A DNA stretch of 64,000 nt from Clostridiisalibacter paucivorans DSM 22131 (GTDB lineage Bacteria; Bacillota; Clostridia; Tissierellales; Clostridiisalibacteraceae): contig NZ_JHVL01000001.1 in assembly GCF_000620125.1 (NCBI RefSeq), positions 1 through 64,000 on the forward strand, read 5' to 3'. Of the stretch, positions 62,971 to 64,000 are shown one piece after another. A program made the translations under genes and the position numbers. Under the pieces are notes generated by a model. That model was not told the origin of the DNA, ran no database searches, and saw only the letters and a list, made by a program, of their open reading frames with translations. Numbering within the stretch: the stretch's first letter is position 1; each line of letters begins with the position of its first letter.

Positions 62971-64000
62971 CTCTTCAACACCTCTATTGCCTTTTCTAAT
63001 TGCATGTCTTCGTGGGTGTAGTCATATATTGCTTGGAGTAGTTCTTCTTGAGATTTTATATCTAGCTTGCCATCTTTAGACAATCCCATCTTTTCTTCGA
63101 ATTTCTTTACTGCCTTTACTGTGGAATCATCATATACTCCATCTACTTTGCCTGTATCATATCCCAATATATCCAATATCTCTTCTGCTGCCAATATATC
63201 TAGCCCAACCATATCTTCTTTTATTTCTCTGCTTTTATCTAGCTTAGATATGAGTAATGGGTCTATACCATCCATTTTATTTCTAGTTTCTACTACTATA
63301 TCGGGAGTTATACCTATACCATTTACCTTATTTTTATTGGGAGTGAGGTATTCTGCTATGGTCAATTTAATTCCCCCACCATTGGTGAGTGGTATCATCT
63401 TTTGTACACTGCCCTTACCAAATGTCTTAGCACCTATAATCTTACCCACTCCTGTATCCTTTACTGCTCCAGCAAATATCTCCGATGCACTGGCACTTCC
63501 TCTGTTTACTAATACTGCTAGATTATATTTAGGGTCTTTATTTGTTGATTTATATGAATCAGTCTTTCCATCGGCATTTTTTACATGCACTATTGGCCCT
63601 TCTGGTACAAAATATTTACTCATTTCTATTACTTGGGTCAAGAATCCTCCAGGGTTGTTTCTAAGATCGATTACTATATCTTCTATACCTTCTTTATCCA
63701 ATTCCTTCAATACATCTTCTATGTTTCTAAGGGTATTTTGATTGAACTCTGTAATCTTTATATATCCTATATTGTCTTCTAATATTTCATGGGATATGGG
63801 ATTTATCTCTATAATTTCCCTCACTATATCAAAATACAGTATGCCCGATACATTTTCTCTCAATATCCCTATCTTTATCTCAGTACCAGGTTCACCCCTC
63901 ATTATATCCATTGCCTGTTTTGATGTATATCCAACTATATCCTCACCATCTACTAACACTATCTTGTCGTCAGCCTTTATCCCTGCCTTAAATCCTGGAG
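62967..64000 (-). CDS. ctpA: C-terminal processing peptidase (S41 family), partial
   Basis: About 344 C-terminal residues; the start lies beyond base 64000. The end of a PDZ domain is present at the edge (PGFKAGIKADDKIVLVDGED). The S41 protease core follows: VIDLRNNPGGFLTQVI, nucleophile Ser in NRGSASASEIFAGAVKD and Lys in KTFGKGSVQKMIPLTNGG. After it comes a C-terminal peptidoglycan-binding domain (LDILGYDTGKVDGVYDDSTV, about the last 90 residues). It is an exported, membrane-anchored serine protease that trims cell-envelope proteins. It precedes pyrG in the same direction and its stop codon is supplied by element E13. Confidence 0.95.
   Translation of the reverse strand, partial: PGFKAGIKADDKIVLVDGEDIVGYTSKQAMDIMRGEPGTEIKIGILRENVSGILYFDIVREIIEINPISHEILEDNIGYIKITEFNQNTLRNIEDVLKELDKEGIEDIVIDLRNNPGGFLTQVIEMSKYFVPEGPIVHVKNADGKTDSYKSTNKDPKYNLAVLVNRGSASASEIFAGAVKDTGVGKIIGAKTFGKGSVQKMIPLTNGGGIKLTIAEYLTPNKNKVNGIGITPDIVVETRNKMDGIDPLLISKLDKSREIKEDMVGLDILAAEEILDILGYDTGKVDGVYDDSTVKAVKKFEEKMGLSKDGKLDIKSQEELLQAIYDYTHEDMQLEKAIEVLKR

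Overview
The window is a low-GC, gene-dense segment of a Gram-positive (Firmicutes) anaerobe, most like the Clostridia/Tissierellales group. The evidence is AT-rich codon use, strong AGGAGG ribosome sites with frequent TTG starts, SLH-domain S-layer proteins, kce/kal lysine-fermentation genes, a thiolase under sigma-54 control, and the clostridial run rho-rpmE-tdk-(DUF1385)-prmC-prfA-tsaC-ptp-rpiB-upp-comEB-tagO-mnaA. Nearly everything is on the minus strand. I saw no rRNA, tRNA, CRISPR array, phage or transposase gene. The species is not identified.

Layout. 1-2.5 kb: the start of an acetyl-CoA acetyltransferase gene with a canonical -24/-12 promoter, and a PAS sigma-54 activator upstream of it. 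2.5-14.4 kb: housekeeping genes for the S-layer/cell-wall polymer precursor (mnaA, tagO), nucleotides (comEB, upp), rpiB, ptp, tsaC, prfA and prmC, interleaved with ZIP, CPA2 and chromate-type transporters. 14.6-22.9 kb: a chemoreceptor, the FMN-riboswitch-controlled ribD-ribE-ribBA-ribH operon, an acyl-CoA dehydrogenase divergent from an HxlR regulator, and tdk. 23-31.7 kb: rpmE, an NhaC antiporter, rho, two tandem glpX genes, tal and fba. 31.8-33 kb: kce-kal.

33.3-50.4 kb is the most unusual region. It is a 17-kb envelope cluster with two RND pumps, their two lipoprotein adaptors, TetR and MarR regulators, and two TolC-family proteins that seem to lack the outer-membrane barrel. Between them sit a ZorAB/MotAB-like motor pair and an SLH protein with acidic repeats. 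Shared operators suggest that TetR pairs pump A with the distant 382-aa TolC, and that MarR pairs pump B with the 486-aa TolC.

50.6-64 kb: a degenerate HD-GYP protein, CFA synthase, an MBOAT/SGNH O-acylation pair, an AbgT transporter, the main S-layer protein with a structured leader, pyrG behind an attenuator-like leader, and a partial CtpA protease.

Throughout the window there is a family of at least 13 intergenic hairpin elements built from 7-bp units (TTNGTAG type) around a conserved core. They sit at gene 3' ends, and in ten cases the outermost TAG of the element is itself the stop codon. All functional statements rest on reading motifs and on family knowledge. No database search was run.
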